The notes under the pieces: generated by a model
What the model was told of the DNA's origin: nothing
The model's database searches: none
Seen by the model: the letters and a program-made list of their open reading frames with translations, nothing else
NCBI RefSeq assembly: GCF_963662805.1
Contig: NZ_OY759862.1
Coordinates: forward strand, 394,427 to 458,426
Length of the DNA: 64,000 bases
Origin: an uncultured Cohaesibacter sp.
GTDB lineage: Bacteria > Pseudomonadota > Alphaproteobacteria > Rhizobiales > Cohaesibacteraceae
Reading direction: 5' to 3'
Shown: positions 15,382 through 23,018 of the stretch, piece after piece
How the letters are laid out: every line of letters starts with the position of its first letter
Position numbering within the stretch: the stretch's first letter is position 1
Translations under genes and position numbers: made by a program

Positions 15382-18066
15382 TTACCGACTGCGATTGTGC
15401 CGTCTGACAGACGCCTGTGCCGCCGCGAGGCGGGCGATGGGGACGCGGAAGGGCGAGCAGGAGATATAGTCGAGGCCGATTCGTTCGCAGAAATCGATCG
15501 AGGCCGGATCCCCGCCATGCTCACCACAGATGCCCAGCTCCAGATCGGGCCGTGCAAAGCGGCCACGTTCGACCGCGATTTCCATCATCTCGCCGACCCC
15601 GTCCACGTCGATGGAAATAAACGGGTCCTGCTCGATCACCCCGGCCCTTAGATAATCCGAAAGATAGCGTGCCGCGTCATCCCGACTGATGCCATAGGTG
15701 GTCTGGGTCAGGTCGTTGGTGCCGAACGAGAAAAACTCTGCCTCTTCGGCGATCTTGCGTGCCTGAAGGGCGGCCCTCGGTAGTTCGATCATGGTGCCGA
15801 CCTTGTAGGGGATGGTGCGCCCGGCATCCTTCATCACGGTCGCTGCAGTCGTGTCGATACGCGCCTTGACGAATTCCAGTTCGGTTCGGATCGAGACCAG
15901 AGGCACCATGATTTCGGGCTGCACCGGCTTGCCGGTCTTGGCTGCGGCATCAAGGGCAGCCTCGAAAATGGCCCGGGTCTGCATTTCCACCATCTCGGGG
16001 TAGGAAATGGCCAGACGACAGCCCCTGTGCCCGAGCATCGGGTTGAACTCGTGCATGGTGTGGATGCGGCTGAACAGCTGCTTTTCCGGAACCCCGAGCT
16101 TCTCGGCAACCAGCTTGATGTCGCCGGTCTCGGACGGCAGGAATTCATGCAGGGGCGGGTCGAGCAGGCGAATGATCACGGGAAGCCCCGCCATGATCTC
16201 GAACAGGTCGATGAAGTCGGCCCGCTGCATCGGCAACAGTTTGTCGAGGGCCTGTTTGCGATCTTCAGCAGAGTTGGCGATGATCATCTCGCGAATGGTC
16301 GAGATACGCTCTTCATGGAAGAACATATGCTCGGTGCGGCACAGCCCGATGCCTTCGGCACCGAAATCGCGGGCGGACTTGGCGTCCTGCGGCGTATCGG
16401 CGTTGCAGCGCACCTTCATCCGGCGGATGCCATCGACCCAGTCCATCAACTGGTTGAATTCCTCGGTCAGCTCCGGCTTCTGCATCGGCACTTCGCCGTC
16501 GATAACCTCTCCGGTGCCGCCATCAATCGTAACAAGATCGCCCTTGCGCATCACCGCGGTGCCCACCGTCAGCGTTTCCTGCTCATAATCGATCCGGATC
16601 ATGCCCGCACCGGAGACGCAGGGAATGCCCATGCCACGTGCAACCACCGCCGCGTGGCTGGTCATGCCACCGCGAGCGGTCAGAATCCCTTGGGCCACAT
16701 GCATGCCGTGAATGTCTTCAGGGCTCGTCTCGATGCGGGCCAGAATGACATGCTTGCCCTGATTGGCGAAATATTCCGCGTCCTTGGGCTCAAACACCAG
16801 ATGCCCGGCTGCTGCACCGGGGGAGGCGGCAAGGCCTCGCGCCAGAATGTTGCGTTTGGCCGCCTCATCGATGGTGGGATGCAGCATGTGATCAAGCGAG
16901 CGCGGATCGACGCGCATCACGGCTTCTTCGCGAGTGATCAGCCCCTCGTTGGCCAGATCCACCGCGATCCGCAAAGCGGCCTTGTGCGTGCGCCGACCGG
17001 TCCGGGTCTGCAGCATCCACAAACGCCCGCCCTCGATGGTGAATTCCAGTTCCAGCATGTCGCGATAGTGATGTTCCAACTGGTCGCAAATCTTCAGGAA
17101 CTGGGCAAACTGTTCGGGCATCAGCTCTTCAAGGCTGGGCTCGTCGCCACCATTCTCGAGCCGCGCGCGACAGGTCAGGTCGAGTGCCGCCCGATTGCCG
17201 GCGAGCACGTCCTCTCCCTGAGCATTGAGCAGGAATTCACCGCAAAGCCGTTTGGCGCCTGTGGTCGGATTGCGCGTATGGGCAACGGCCGTTGCCGAGG
17301 TTTCGCCGAGGTTGCCGAACACCATGGCCTGCACATTGACCGCCGTGCCCCAGTCTTCGGGAATGTCATGAAGGCGCCGATAGGTGATCGCCCGCGCACT
17401 GATCCACGACGAGAAGGTGGCACCGATCGCGCCCCACAGCTGGGCATGGACATCCTGCGGGAAGGGCTCGTCGAGTTCGTCCTCGATCAGCGCCTTGTAT
17501 TTTTCGATGATGCTCTTCCAGTCGTCAGCTTCAAGGTCGGTGTCGAGCATGAAGCCCTGTTCGTCCTTGATTTGCTCGAGGATATCCTCGAACTCGTTCT
17601 GGTCGATGCCGAGCACCACGTCGCCATACATCTGGATGAAGCGGCGGTAGCTGTCATAGGCAAAGCGAGCGTTGCCGGTCTCCTGCGCCAGACCCTCGAC
17701 GGTCTCGTCATTCAGGCCCAGGTTGAGAATGGCTTCCATCATGCCCGGCATGGTCTTGCGCGCGCCAGCGCGAATGGACAGAAGCAGGGGCTTCTTGACA
17801 CTGCCAAAGGCACGGCCCGTCAGAGCGCCGATACGGGTGAGGGCTTCGCCGATCTGATCCGTGAGGCCATCGGGATAGCTGTGGTCCTCAGCCAGATAGC
17901 GTCGGCAGAGATCGGTTGTCATAGTAAAACCGGGAGGGACAGGCAGGCCGAGATTGCTCATTTCAGCCAGATTGGCACCCTTGCCACCCAGCAGGCTGCG
18001 CATTTCCGCACTGCCGTCAGCGCGTCCGCCGCCAAAGCTGTAGACCCATTTGGTCATCTGGCTCAT
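15382..18066 (-). CDS. ppdK: Pyruvate, phosphate dikinase
   Basis: An 894-residue cytoplasmic enzyme that interconverts pyruvate, ATP and phosphate with PEP, AMP and pyrophosphate. Domains run in the usual order: an N-terminal ATP-grasp domain (KWVYSFGGG, LLGGKGANLAEM), a central swivelling phosphohistidine domain with GGMTSHAAVVARGMGIPCVSG (the His after TS is phosphorylated), and a C-terminal PEP/pyruvate TIM barrel with FGAEGIGLCRTEHMFF and, near the end, LGICGEHGGDP and GLDYISCSPFRVPIARLAAAQ. Length and termini fit bacterial PpdK. The likely role is gluconeogenic PEP supply or glycolytic flexibility. It stands as a single gene with spacers on both sides. Confidence 0.96.
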   Translation of the reverse strand: MSQMTKWVYSFGGGRADGSAEMRSLLGGKGANLAEMSNLGLPVPPGFTMTTDLCRRYLAEDHSYPDGLTDQIGEALTRIGALTGRAFGSVKKPLLLSIRAGARKTMPGMMEAILNLGLNDETVEGLAQETGNARFAYDSYRRFIQMYGDVVLGIDQNEFEDILEQIKDEQGFMLDTDLEADDWKSIIEKYKALIEDELDEPFPQDVHAQLWGAIGATFSSWISARAITYRRLHDIPEDWGTAVNVQAMVFGNLGETSATAVAHTRNPTTGAKRLCGEFLLNAQGEDVLAGNRAALDLTCRARLENGGDEPSLEELMPEQFAQFLKICDQLEHHYRDMLELEFTIEGGRLWMLQTRTGRRTHKAALRIAVDLANEGLITREEAVMRVDPRSLDHMLHPTIDEAAKRNILARGLAASPGAAAGHLVFEPKDAEYFANQGKHVILARIETSPEDIHGMHVAQGILTARGGMTSHAAVVARGMGIPCVSGAGMIRIDYEQETLTVGTAVMRKGDLVTIDGGTGEVIDGEVPMQKPELTEEFNQLMDWVDGIRRMKVRCNADTPQDAKSARDFGAEGIGLCRTEHMFFHEERISTIREMIIANSAEDRKQALDKLLPMQRADFIDLFEIMAGLPVIIRLLDPPLHEFLPSETGDIKLVAEKLGVPEKQLFSRIHTMHEFNPMLGHRGCRLAISYPEMVEMQTRAIFEAALDAAAKTGKPVQPEIMVPLVSIRTELEFVKARIDTTAATVMKDAGRTIPYKVGTMIELPRAALQARKIAEEAEFFSFGTNDLTQTTYGISRDDAARYLSDYLRAGVIEQDPFISIDVDGVGEMMEIAVERGRFARPDLELGICGEHGGDPASIDFCERIGLDYISCSPFRVPIARLAAAQASVRRHNRSR

Positions 18067-18432
18067 GCCACAATCCTCTCTTCACCCGAGACTTGTGAAC
18101 CTGTTCGAACCATAGATCAAGAACCAAGCGCTCGTTACCCGATTATTCTGTTCTTTCGGGCGCCCAGCAGGCGCTCGGCAGCGCATAGCAGACATGCGAT
18201 CGGAACGGAAGTGTCAAATATAGAGGGATCAATGCTGCGACGCAACAACAGGCAGGCGAAATCCCCGAAGAACCAAGGCTTTTACGCTTGAAGAAAGGCG
18301 GCTTGGTCAGCACCGGGCGCTCGGTGCAGGCGCGAAGGCCGCGTCAATTTGTCTTTGCAGCATGGGCAGGTCCACGCGCTCCCTTGCGCCTCTAGAGGCT
18401 TCGGTTGGTCTCATGTCATGCCCCTGTCATCA
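18067..18432. other. Spacer between divergent ppdK and arsR-like genes
   Basis: About 365 bases with no recognised gene. It contains a small hairpin, GCACCG-GGCGCT-CGGTGC, around 18321-18338, and should include the ppdK promoter. A frame of about 19 codons at 18233-18291 (MLRRNNRQAK...) is unsupported. Confidence 0.4.
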
Positions 18433-18454
18433 TAAGTCGATAGATGTCGACTTA
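18433..18454. promoter_or_regulatory. Perfect palindrome, candidate ArsR operator
   Basis: TAAGTCGA (18433-18440) and TCGACTTA (18447-18454) form a perfect 8-base inverted repeat with a six-base centre. It lies 77 bases before the likely start of the ArsR-family gene. ArsR/SmtB repressors bind such inverted repeats near their own promoters, so autoregulation is a reasonable inference. An ATG at 18444 falls inside the palindrome and would be an unlikely translation start for this reason. Confidence 0.6.
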
Positions 18455-18530
18455 CTCCTTATTGCGCTTCTCACCTCTTCTTGAGGTCGCGACGAAGCCG
18501 TCTTGCCGTTTTCGATCAGTGTTGCGACAG

Positions 18531-18911
18531 ATGCCCAGCGAACTTTCAAAAATCGAACCGCGCCCGGACTGGTTTGCAAAGTCTGCAGATCGTGCGGGGA
18601 GTGCAGCCAGCCTTCAGCCCGTTGCCTTGCAGTGCCTCGCAGCTCTCTCCCAGTCGACCCGGCTTGAGGCCTTCCGCCTGCTTGCGTCTGCCGGGGCTGA
18701 CGGGATGGGCGCAGGCACCATCGCCAAGATCCTTGAGACCCGCCACAACACGCTGTCGACCCATCTCAGCATTCTGCAGCAGTCCGGTCTGATCACCTCG
18801 GAACGCAATGGCCGCAACGTCACCTATTTTGCAACACCGGGTGGACTGGACGCCCTGTTGCTTTTCCTTGATCGAGACTGCCGGGGGATGATGCCGTCTG
18901 GCGAGCAATAG
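18531..18911 (+). CDS. ArsR family winged-helix transcriptional regulator
   Basis: A 126-residue metal- or metalloid-type repressor, or a non-metal ArsR paralogue. The winged helix is clear: LQCLAALSQSTRLEAFRLLASAGADGMGAGTIAKILETRHNTLSTHLSILQQSGLITSERNGRNVTYFATP. The classical ArsR metal box ELCVCDL is not visible near the recognition helix, so the inducer is uncertain. Cysteines are few (one near LQCLAAL and one near DRDCRGMM). The next gene, about 155 bases downstream on the same strand, is arsC-like, which favours an arsenic-responsive operon. The start at 18531 (MPSELSKIEP) is preferred over 18444 because the latter lies within a palindrome that looks like the operator. Confidence 0.85.
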   Translation: MPSELSKIEPRPDWFAKSADRAGSAASLQPVALQCLAALSQSTRLEAFRLLASAGADGMGAGTIAKILETRHNTLSTHLSILQQSGLITSERNGRNVTYFATPGGLDALLLFLDRDCRGMMPSGEQ

Positions 18912-19065
18912 AGGAAATTGCAATTTCCTTGCGAAAAATTGTGCCGTAAAGGTGCAAGAATCGATTGTGTATCCTAAATATTCACGATACGGAGAGTTTT
19001 AACAGGCATTCCTTGCGCAGCTCCACCCCCGAGAGAGCGTGCTGCAGGTGAACTGGGAGGTTTGA

Positions 19066-19578
19066 ATGCAAAATGTCCTTTTCCTTTGCTCAGGAAATTC
19101 CGCTCGATCTCTGCTCGCCGAGGCCTTGTTGGCCCGCGAGGGCGAGGGGCGTTTCAGAGCCTATTCTGCCGGCATCGAACCGCGCGAGATTCCCAATCCC
19201 TGGGCCCTGCAATTGCTTGAGCGCGAAGGCTTCGATATCGGAACCTTTCGCTGCAAGACATGGAAGGAATTCAACACACCCTTCGCACCCAAGATGGACC
19301 AGATCATCACGATTTGCGAAAAAGCGCCCGAAGATCTGAGTTCCAGCTGGCCCGGTAATCCCGTTACCGCTCAATGGACCATCCCGGATCCCGCTGCCGA
19401 AGTGGGGGATGACAAGGAAATGCAGCTGGCATTTGAAGAAGTCTATAATCAGATTGCCGATCAGGTTCAGCGCCTTGTCTCACTACCTCTGGAAGAGATG
19501 GACAAGGACGAGTGCGAAGCAGCCCTGTCCGAACTCTCCCAGCCATCCGGGCGGGCAAAAAAAGTGGCTGGGCGCTGA
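19066..19578 (+). CDS. arsC: ArsC-like arsenate reductase (low-molecular-weight phosphatase fold), atypical resolving site
   Basis: A 170-residue protein of the thioredoxin-coupled arsenate reductase family, which reduces As(V) to As(III) for export. The N-terminal P-loop CSGNSARS has nucleophile Cys8 and Arg14, and the later WTIPDPA carries the general-acid Asp. Canonical members use two further cysteines eight residues apart for the disulfide relay. Here the first is present (Cys84 in ITICEKAPED), but the second position, before WPG, is Ser92 (SSSWPG). The extra Cys63 might substitute. The C-terminal 30 residues are longer than usual. A GGGAGG precedes the ATG at good spacing. No arsenite exporter (ArsB/Acr3) is in the window, so the pathway is incomplete here. 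Confidence 0.82.
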   Translation: MQNVLFLCSGNSARSLLAEALLAREGEGRFRAYSAGIEPREIPNPWALQLLEREGFDIGTFRCKTWKEFNTPFAPKMDQIITICEKAPEDLSSSWPGNPVTAQWTIPDPAAEVGDDKEMQLAFEEVYNQIADQVQRLVSLPLEEMDKDECEAALSELSQPSGRAKKVAGR

Positions 19579-19854
19579 TACCAACCTCGTCTCCTGCACT
19601 ATTGCCCGTGTCGCCGTCAGTCCCTCTGATTTCATGCATGGCAGGATGCAGGCAGGCCTGGCATCAAAGAACCATCCGCGCATGCCGCGACAATTTGCCT
19701 TATACTCACCAGAGGCAAGGTAGTTTTACGTAGAAATTCACTTTGAGATATTCTTTTCGAGAAATTCTTTCGTCATTTTCTACGGCTCACCGCGAGTCTG
19801 ATCGCCCTCGGTCAATGAACCGGGGGCATAAGCAAGCCCTTCATGGAGGCGCCA

Positions 19855-21213
19855 ATGCCCGGGTCGAGTGGGAACTATGCCAAGCAGGCGCTCAATCATT
19901 CGCTCAGAGAGCCGATGATCCGCGAGATGCATGCGCGCCCGTTTCTCAAGCTCAAGGCTCCCTGTCGCCTTGCCTTCATCGCGCTCAAGCCTGAGGAAGA
20001 TGACGGCCATACGCCCGAGGCCGCCCGTCGTCAGCTCATCGCATTTCTCGACCGCTTTGACGCGGAGCATCCCCATGAGGGCGCGGTCTTTCATGTGGTC
20101 AAGCTCGGCGATATGACCCTGAAGTGGGAGAACCACTCAGAATTTGCCACCTACACCCTATTCACCTATGCCCCGAAGCCGGAAGGCCTGAGCCCGCACA
20201 GCTTCGCGACGGATCTTCACGCCCATTTCACGATGGATTGGCTGAAGGCCTATCCGGGCCGGATCATCTCCTCTGTCTCTGTGCGCATCGAGCAGGCCCG
20301 CACTCAGAAGGTGCTCGAGGCGCTGATGAGCTCTGTCGTCCCGGACTGGTTCGGCTCGCCCACCACGAGCTTTGCGGCGGCCTATGTCATTGATCGCTCC
20401 GCGGCCATCGCGGCGGATTTCGACCTTGACCACAACGGGCAGATCCGCCTTGCCGTACTCGCCTGTGACACCATCGGGCCGGGCCGGATCGGACGGGTGG
20501 TGCAGCGCTTCCTTGAAATCGAGACCTATCGCGCGATGTCGATGCTCACGCTGCCTGCAGCGCGTGCCGTGATGAAGGACCTGAGGCGGATCAACGCCGA
20601 GCTCAGTGAAACCGTTGAGCAAATGGGCGATGCGGACGAGACGGACAAGCACGCTCTGGACGCGCTTTTGCGGATTTCGGCAGAGCTCTCCCTGTTGTCT
20701 TCGCGCAGCTCGTTCCGCTTCAGCGCTGCCTCCGCCTATGAAGCGATTGTGCTTCATCGCATCGACCTTCTGCGCGAGGAGCGCATTCTGGGTCGTCAGC
20801 TGGTGTCTGAATTCATGAAGCGCCGCTACGCCCCCTCCATGCGCACCTGCGAGTCGGCCAATTCCCTGCTGGAGGATCTGACAGAGCGCGCGGCGGACGC
20901 AGTCGAGCTGTTGGGCACCCGCGTCTCGGTCACCACCGCGGAGCAGAACCGGCAACTGTTGTCCAAGATGGACGCACGCGCCGCTCAACAGGCCCGATTG
21001 CAGGAAACGGTCGAGGGCATTTCCGTGGTCGCGATCACCTATTACACAGTGAGTCTGCTGTCCTACCTTCTGTCGCCGTTGAGCAAGGTCATGCCTGTTA
21101 GCAAGACGATGATTTCCGCATTCCTGGTGGTTCCCGTTGCCGCATTCGTCTGGATTTCCATGCATCGACTGAAAGAAAAGCTCATTCGGAAGCCGGATAA
21201 GGACCGCCCCTGA
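19855..21213 (+). CDS. DUF3422 family membrane-anchored protein
   Basis: A 452-residue protein of the DUF3422 family, common in alpha- and betaproteobacteria and of unknown function. The N-terminal part is soluble and begins near LREPMIREMHARPFLKL, a family hallmark (Glu-Met-His-Ala-Arg-Pro). Helical coiled-coil-like stretches follow (residues 230-370). Two hydrophobic segments near the C-terminus (about 388-408 and 417-437), separated by PLSKVMPVSK, form a membrane anchor, and the tail is basic. Resemblance to CorA-like topologies is an old suggestion only. The start at 19855 is used because GGAGG sits five bases upstream; an ATG at 19843 overlaps that Shine-Dalgarno. The gene stands alone after arsC. 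Confidence 0.85.
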   Translation: MPGSSGNYAKQALNHSLREPMIREMHARPFLKLKAPCRLAFIALKPEEDDGHTPEAARRQLIAFLDRFDAEHPHEGAVFHVVKLGDMTLKWENHSEFATYTLFTYAPKPEGLSPHSFATDLHAHFTMDWLKAYPGRIISSVSVRIEQARTQKVLEALMSSVVPDWFGSPTTSFAAAYVIDRSAAIAADFDLDHNGQIRLAVLACDTIGPGRIGRVVQRFLEIETYRAMSMLTLPAARAVMKDLRRINAELSETVEQMGDADETDKHALDALLRISAELSLLSSRSSFRFSAASAYEAIVLHRIDLLREERILGRQLVSEFMKRRYAPSMRTCESANSLLEDLTERAADAVELLGTRVSVTTAEQNRQLLSKMDARAAQQARLQETVEGISVVAITYYTVSLLSYLLSPLSKVMPVSKTMISAFLVVPVAAFVWISMHRLKEKLIRKPDKDRP

Positions 21214-21246
21214 AGATTGATCCTGTTGCCACAATGGGTGGAAGAT

Positions 21247-21281
21247 AAAAAACGGACGCGCCACCCTATCGACGCGTCCGT
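21247..21281 (-). terminator. Minus-strand terminator below the cysteine-rich peptide gene
   Basis: ACGGACGCG (21252-21260) pairs perfectly with CGCGTCCGT (21273-21281). An A-run at 21247-21252 supplies the U-tract for minus-strand transcripts. It also separates the gene from the convergent DUF3422 gene. Confidence 0.7.
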
Positions 21282-21316
21282 CAGTCTCTCTGGTTCCTTG
21301 CCTAAAACCGAGAAAC

Positions 21317-21589
21317 TTATTGATTGCAGGCTGAATTGTCGCAATTGTTCGAGCAGCAATCGGAATTGGTCATGCATGGCATGGCAATTCCCGCACAGCC
21401 GGCATAATGCACACGTCCGTCCTTGTCGCGCACCATTTTGCCTTCGCAAGGCTTGGCTTCAGCAACGACGCTGGTCGCGGCCTTGGCATCTGTCTGTGCC
21501 GGTGTGACGGGCTTGTCCATATGCGCAGAAGCCGCACCGGCGAAAGCCAGAAGGGCAGCGGCAGCGAAAAGGCGGGTAACAGATTTCAT
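21317..21589 (-). CDS. Small exported cysteine-rich protein with knottin-like C-terminus
   Basis: A 90-residue protein of no family I recognise. Residues 1-22 are a clear signal peptide (basic MKSVTR, hydrophobic core, ASAH cleavage region). Residues 25-45 are polar and Ala-rich. The last 45 residues hold seven cysteines: Cys48, 65, 72, 78, 79, 83 and 88. The final run, CMTNSDCCSNNCDNSAC, has the C-x5-CC-x3-C-x4-C spacing seen in inhibitor-cystine-knot peptides. The mature product would be a periplasmic or secreted disulfide-stabilised peptide. A GGGAGAGAC ribosome binding site precedes the ATG at 21589. Neighbours (DUF3422 gene, ispE) give no functional hint. Confidence 0.7.
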   Translation of the reverse strand: MKSVTRLFAAAALLAFAGAASAHMDKPVTPAQTDAKAATSVVAEAKPCEGKMVRDKDGRVHYAGCAGIAMPCMTNSDCCSNNCDNSACNQ

Positions 21590-21804
21590 CAATGTCTCTC
21601 CCTGTCAGACGGTTGCCGGCAGTCCACATCGGTGGCGACTGTCCCCGGCGTTGGTGCTCCCCGGCGACTTGCACCACCTTGGAGACCTGTTTGGCTAGCC
21701 ATCTCAGGATAGAAGTCTGCCACCTTGGCAACAACTTGTACGCATGTAGCTAAGGGATGGAACGGATGCCGCGAGCGTATTGGAATAGTGGTGCGACGAT
21801 GCGT

Positions 21805-22689
21805 TCAGGTCACGCCGCCATAGCTCACCCACCAGTTGGGATGGGTGAAGGTGAGCCGCCGCGCAGCATATTCCGCATGTTTGATGCTCTGGAAGAGCCC
21901 GAAGCAGGTGGCCCCGGAACCAGACATGCGGGCAAAGAGACAGTCACCGTCGTCAACGAGAGCCTGCAAAACCGTTTCGATCACCGGTGCCTGTTCAATC
22001 GCGGCCATTTGCAGATCATTGCGCTGATCACTGAGCCAGTCCGCGAGCGCCACCGCCGAAAGGAAGGCGGAGGGTATGGGCCCCATGGAGTCGTTGGTCT
22101 TGCGCTTGAGCTTCTTGAAGATGCCGGGGGTGGAAATGGGCACCCGAGGGTTGATCAGCACAAGCCCGAGATCCTTCGGCAGCCGGGGGCCTTTACTCAG
22201 TTCGTCACCGATACCGGTAGCTCGCAGGCAGGAACCTTCAAGGCACATCGGCACGTCAGCACCAAGCTTGAGGGCAATGACCCTGAGTTTCTCGTCCTTG
22301 ATGGTGCGCTCCCACAGACGCAACAGGCCCAAAAGGGTCGTCGCCGCATCGGACGAACCGCCACCCACGCCCGCCGAAATCGGGAGATGCTTTTCGAGGG
22401 TCAACTCGGCCTTTGCCGGAAGATGAAGCTCATCGGCCAGCAGGCGTGCAGCGCGGACCATCAGATTGTCCGGCTCTTGCCTGAGGCCCTCTGCGAATGG
22501 CCCGCTCACCGAGAGATGAAGCCTGTCTGCCGGTTTAAACACCAGCCGGTCCGCAGCACCGCCAAAAACCACGAGAGAATCGAGCAGATGAAACCCGTCT
22601 TCGCGCTGCCCGGTGATGTGCAGCGCCAGATTCACTTTGGCCGGGGCCTGCAGGACAAGGGCATTTTCGTTCGATGGCTGGCTGATCAT
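21805..22689 (-). CDS. ispE: 4-diphosphocytidyl-2-C-methyl-D-erythritol kinase
   Basis: A 294-residue GHMP-superfamily kinase that phosphorylates CDP-ME at the 2-hydroxyl in the non-mevalonate (MEP) isoprenoid pathway. The N-terminus has the family's APAKVNLALHITGQREDGFHLLDSL. The ATP-binding GHMP motif is LPISAGVGGGSSDAATTLLGLLRLW. The third motif near the C-terminus is ARMSGSGATCFGLF. The start at 22689 (MISQPSNEN) gives a normal-length N-terminus; an upstream GTG at 22731 is less likely. A polyprenyl diphosphate synthase gene lies 2.6 kb away on the same strand, after a TPR gene, so isoprenoid genes are loosely clustered. Confidence 0.95.
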   Translation of the reverse strand: MISQPSNENALVLQAPAKVNLALHITGQREDGFHLLDSLVVFGGAADRLVFKPADRLHLSVSGPFAEGLRQEPDNLMVRAARLLADELHLPAKAELTLEKHLPISAGVGGGSSDAATTLLGLLRLWERTIKDEKLRVIALKLGADVPMCLEGSCLRATGIGDELSKGPRLPKDLGLVLINPRVPISTPGIFKKLKRKTNDSMGPIPSAFLSAVALADWLSDQRNDLQMAAIEQAPVIETVLQALVDDGDCLFARMSGSGATCFGLFQSIKHAEYAARRLTFTHPNWWVSYGGVT

Positions 22690-23018
22690 ACCGCAGGGTC
22701 TCGAGTACTCTCGCGTGTCTTGATGGCTCACACTTGGCCGAAACAGGATGTGAAATCCCCAACACCCTCAAAGGCGCTCCGTTCCGGTGGCCAAAGCATA
22801 AGATGATTCTCGGGCAAATGTCGCCCTCCTCTGGAAAAGGAGGATGCTGAAATGGTCGTATTGACGCAAAGCCGTTCAGAAACAGTGTTTTACGCAACAA
22901 TCATTCGCGCAAACCGTCTGATCATCTGCTTTTGAGGCGCAGCCTCCACACGGAGCGCCGGGCGTTGTGGCTGATGCTCCGTGACTGCAATGTCGTCATT
23001 CCCGCGTGCCGATAGACC

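Noticed and set aside
16027..18291. A 754-codon open frame on the plus strand opposite ppdK
   Set aside because: It is antisense to a clear ppdK and has no family motifs; long antisense frames are common in GC-rich coding DNA.
18233..18291. Leader peptide before the arsR-like gene
   Set aside because: The short frame lacks a ribosome binding site and any attenuation structure.
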